A stretch of DNA of 60,355 bases. Origin: an uncultured Collinsella sp. Its GTDB lineage: Bacteria > Actinomycetota > Coriobacteriia > Coriobacteriales > Coriobacteriaceae. The notes below the pieces were generated by a model, which saw only the letters and a list, made by a program, of their open reading frames with translations, searched no databases and had not been told where the DNA came from. The position numbers were made by a program, and so were the translations under genes. Of the stretch, positions 57,866-60,355 are shown piece after piece. The stretch's first letter is position 1. Each line of letters opens with the position of its first letter. Location of the stretch: the NCBI GenBank assembly GCA_900767675.1, contig CAAFZX010000015.1, positions 1 to 60,355 on the forward strand. The letters are read 5' to 3'.

Positions 57866-59692
57866 ATGCGGGTGCGTAATCTCAAACTGCTGATGTCCTA
57901 TCTCGGCGAATTCAAACGCGATTTTATCCTCGGCGTGCTGTTCATCGCCGTCGAGACTGCGCTTGAGCTCTTTATTCCCGTGATCATGGCTAACATCATC
58001 GACGTGGGCGTGCCCGCGCGCGACACCGGCTATATCCTGTTCCAGGGAGCACTCATGCTGGTGTGCGCGGCCGTGTCGCTTGTACTCGGCCTCGGCTATG
58101 CGCGTTATTCAGCACGTGTGGCGGTGGGCCTCGGCGCCAACCTGCGCGCCGCGGAGTACCGCAAGATCCAGATCCTCGCCTTCGGCAATCTCGATGAATA
58201 CGAGACGAGCTCGCTGGTCACTCGCATGACCACCGACATCACCGTTATTCAAAACGCCGTAGGTAACGGCTTCCGCCCCATGGTGCGCGGGCCGGTAAAT
58301 CTGGTCATGGGCCTCGTCTACGCTTTTGCACTCTCGCGCGAGCTCGCGGCGGTCTTTGCCGTAATTCTGCCGATGCTCGCCATCGTGCTCGGTATCATTA
58401 CCGTGCGCGTGAGCCCGCTCTACCGCCAACTCCAGACCTCGATGGACCACCTCAACGGCGTGGTGCAAGAGGACCTTACCGCCGTGCGCGCCGTGAAGGC
58501 TTACGTGCGCGCCGAGCACGAGTGCGACAAGTTCGACACCGTCAATACCGAACTCGCCGGCACGGCGACCAAGACCTTCGGCACCGCCGTGCTCAACCTG
58601 CCGGTGTTCCAACTCTCGATGTACGTGGCGGCGCTCTCGATTCTATGGATTGGCGGCCGCATGATCATCGAAGGTCGCTTGGGCGTGGGCTCGCTCACGG
58701 GCTTTATGAGCTATGTGCTGTTGATCATGAACTCGCTCATGATGATTTCCAACGTGTTTTTGCTGCTCACGCGCGCACTTGCCAGCGTGGAGCGCATCTC
58801 GCGGGTGCTCGACGAGCGTTCGCTTATCCAGGCGCCCGACGCTGCCACTGCCGTGCACGGGGTGGCCGACGGAAGCATCGAGTTTCGCGACGTGTCGTTT
58901 AAGTACCGCGAGGATGCAGCCGAGGATGTGCTCGAACATATCGACCTTCGCATCGAGAGCGGCTCGACGGTGGGCATCCTCGGCGGCACGGGCTCGGGCA
59001 AGAGCTCGCTTGTGCAGCTGATCGCGCGCCTGTACGACGTCACCGAAGGCGCCGTGCTCGTGGGCGGGCGCGATGTGCGCGATTACGACCTGGCCGCCTT
59101 GCGCGACGCCGTGGGCATCGTGCTACAAAAGAACGTGCTGTTTACGGGTACCGTACGCGAGAACCTGCAGTGGGGCGCGCCCGATGCCACCGACGAGGAG
59201 CTGCTGCGTGCCTGCCGGGCGGCATGCGTGGACGAGTTCCTAGATCGCATCGGCGGACTCGACGGCTATCTGGGCCAGGGCGGTGCCGGCGTCTCGGGCG
59301 GACAAAAACAGCGTCTGTGCATCGCGCGTACGTTGCTCAAACATCCGCGTGTGCTCATCTTTGACGATTCGACCAGCGCGGTCGATATGGCGACCGACGC
59401 CAAGATTCGTGAGCATATTGCTCAGATTCCCAATACGACGGTGATTGTCATCGCACAACGCATTGCGAGCGTCATGGATGCCGACCGCATTATTGTGTTG
59501 GACGACGGTCGTGTCCACGGCGTGGGCACGCACGAGGAACTGCTGGCGGGCGACGCCATTTATCAGGAGATTTACGCCTCGCAGATGGAGTTTGCGGGGG
59601 ATGCGGGCGTTGCGGACGGCGCAAATGCCCCGTCTTCCTCTGGTTCCAGCGGATCAATTCAAGCCACGGAAGGGGGTGAGCGCCATGCCTAA
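57866..59692 (+). CDS. ABC exporter half-transporter (first subunit)
   Basis: About 608 residues: six membrane helices in the first ~320, then an ATPase domain with Walker A GGTGSGKSS, signature VSGGQKQRL, Walker B VLIFDDSTSAVD and H-loop region (VIAQRIAS; a Gln stands where type IV exporters usually have His). This fits the multidrug/lipid exporter type (MsbA-like). Of three clustered ATGs, 57866 has the best spacing to GGAG. The next subunit overlaps its stop by eight bases, so the pair is a heterodimer. Confidence 0.9.
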   Translation: MRVRNLKLLMSYLGEFKRDFILGVLFIAVETALELFIPVIMANIIDVGVPARDTGYILFQGALMLVCAAVSLVLGLGYARYSARVAVGLGANLRAAEYRKIQILAFGNLDEYETSSLVTRMTTDITVIQNAVGNGFRPMVRGPVNLVMGLVYAFALSRELAAVFAVILPMLAIVLGIITVRVSPLYRQLQTSMDHLNGVVQEDLTAVRAVKAYVRAEHECDKFDTVNTELAGTATKTFGTAVLNLPVFQLSMYVAALSILWIGGRMIIEGRLGVGSLTGFMSYVLLIMNSLMMISNVFLLLTRALASVERISRVLDERSLIQAPDAATAVHGVADGSIEFRDVSFKYREDAAEDVLEHIDLRIESGSTVGILGGTGSGKSSLVQLIARLYDVTEGAVLVGGRDVRDYDLAALRDAVGIVLQKNVLFTGTVRENLQWGAPDATDEELLRACRAACVDEFLDRIGGLDGYLGQGGAGVSGGQKQRLCIARTLLKHPRVLIFDDSTSAVDMATDAKIREHIAQIPNTTVIVIAQRIASVMDADRIIVLDDGRVHGVGTHEELLAGDAIYQEIYASQMEFAGDAGVADGANAPSSSGSSGSIQATEGGERHA

Positions 59693-60355
59693 GACATCCG
59701 CTCAGGCCCGTCCCACCAATCTGACGCAGACGCTTCGCCGCTTGCTCTCCTACATGGGGCATGCCAAGTTCTCGCTGCTCGCAGTGGGTGTGCTTGCCTC
59801 TGTGGCCGCCATCGCAAGCCTTGCCGGTACCTACATGGTGCGCCCCATCGTCAACGGTTTGGCAACGGGCGGTGAGGAATTGCTCGCCAGGCAGGTTATC
59901 TTTACTGCTGCTATCTACGCCGCGGGCGTGCTCTCGGCTCTGGGCTACTCGCAGATTATGGTGCGCGCGGCCCAACGCGTGGTGTCCGATATTCGCCGCG
60001 ACCTGTTCGCGCACATCCAGACGCTGCCGCTGAGTTATTTTGACAGCACGCGCTCGGGCGACATCATGAGCTTCTTTACCAACGACGTCGACACTGTCTC
60101 CGAGGCGCTCAACAACAGCTTTGCCAACGTGATTCAGGCGAGCATCCAGATGGTCGGCACCACGGCCATGCTCATCATCCTCAACTGGCAGCTCACGATT
60201 ATCACGCTCGTGTGCGATGTGGCCATTGTGCTGTACGCGCGCTACTCGGGCGCGCGTTCTAAGCGTTTCTTTGCCGCCCAGCAGGCATCGCTTGGCGACC
60301 TGGACGGATATATCGAAGAGATGGTCTCGGGCCAAAAGGTCATCAAGGTCTTTAA
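59685..60355 (+). CDS. ABC exporter half-transporter (second subunit), 5' part
   Basis: The frame from ATG 59685 is open to the window's end, giving about 223 residues: a short lead MPKTSAQARPTNLTQTLRRL, then helices of a type IV exporter membrane domain (TYMVRPIVNGL; VVSDIRRDLFAHIQTLPLSYFD; SGDIMSFFTNDVDTVSEAL). GGAAGGGGG precedes the ATG, which overlaps the stop of the first subunit. The ATPase domain lies outside the window. Confidence 0.9.
   Translation, partial: MPKTSAQARPTNLTQTLRRLLSYMGHAKFSLLAVGVLASVAAIASLAGTYMVRPIVNGLATGGEELLARQVIFTAAIYAAGVLSALGYSQIMVRAAQRVVSDIRRDLFAHIQTLPLSYFDSTRSGDIMSFFTNDVDTVSEALNNSFANVIQASIQMVGTTAMLIILNWQLTIITLVCDVAIVLYARYSGARSKRFFAAQQASLGDLDGYIEEMVSGQKVIKVF

Overview
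The window reads as chromosome of a GC-rich, anaerobic, gut-type actinobacterium, most likely Collinsella or a near relative in the Coriobacteriia. This rests on codon and GC character, the Feo iron system, an orphan GlnR-like regulator next to glnA, and abundant LacI-type control of plant-glycan genes. The species assignment is inference from gene content. No rRNA, tRNA, CRISPR array or integrase was found.

Layout. 1-3835: a nickel lactate-racemase locus. larA (partial) and a larD-like aquaporin converge on a larB-larC-tetR operon; LarC carries only the first of its two usual domains. 3950-6629: serB and aspS. 6934-13411: a LacI regulator, three repeated CAACCGGTTGCAC operators, a two-subunit EbgA/EbgC-type beta-galactosidase and an APC permease. 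13834-17602: an HPr-like protein, then feoA-feoA-feoB and the FeoB-associated Cys-rich protein with a DtxR-like site.

17747-46736 is dominated by pectin and hexuronate catabolism. A LacI regulator is followed by uxaC-uxaB-uxaA, a GPH symporter, a GH28 galacturonidase, a pectin methylesterase fused to an acetyl-esterase-like hydrolase, an SGNH esterase, a GH105 unsaturated-uronyl hydrolase, a TIM-barrel isomerase and two flavin/NAD(P) oxidoreductases. Further on come an RpiB-type isomerase (DhuI-like) and a KduD-like dehydrogenase, then eda and kdgK with a second LacI regulator. Together they cover both routes to 2-keto-3-deoxygluconate (saturated galacturonate/glucuronate by UxaCBA; unsaturated uronate by DhuI/KduD) and onward by KdgK and Eda to pyruvate and glyceraldehyde-3-phosphate. 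None of the glycan enzymes has a visible signal peptide, so imported oligosaccharides are probably processed in the cytosol. Two operator families organise the region: GGTGAACGTTCACC (uxaC, transporter, GH105, kduD region, yczE/HIT region) and CGAAATCGGTTTCG (kdgK, yczE-like gene, HIT gene, ABC exporter).

Inside this region sit an unusual toxin-antitoxin module (DinJ-type domain fused to an MNT nucleotidyltransferase, overlapping a HEPN toxin) between 31-bp direct repeats, a decayed GntR regulator, an AAA ATPase preceded by a 10-bp tandem repeat, and many long intergenic hairpins. The most novel-looking signal is a pair of conserved, covarying, terminator-ending RNA leaders before eda and the yczE-like gene, plus a second conserved hairpin shared by the kdgK and yczE-like leaders.

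46871-60355: glnA and its GlnR-like regulator, an AT-richer three-gene cassette with a secreted cysteine protease, an HtrA protease, ligA, a MATE exporter with a MerR regulator, and a heterodimeric ABC exporter whose second subunit runs off the window.
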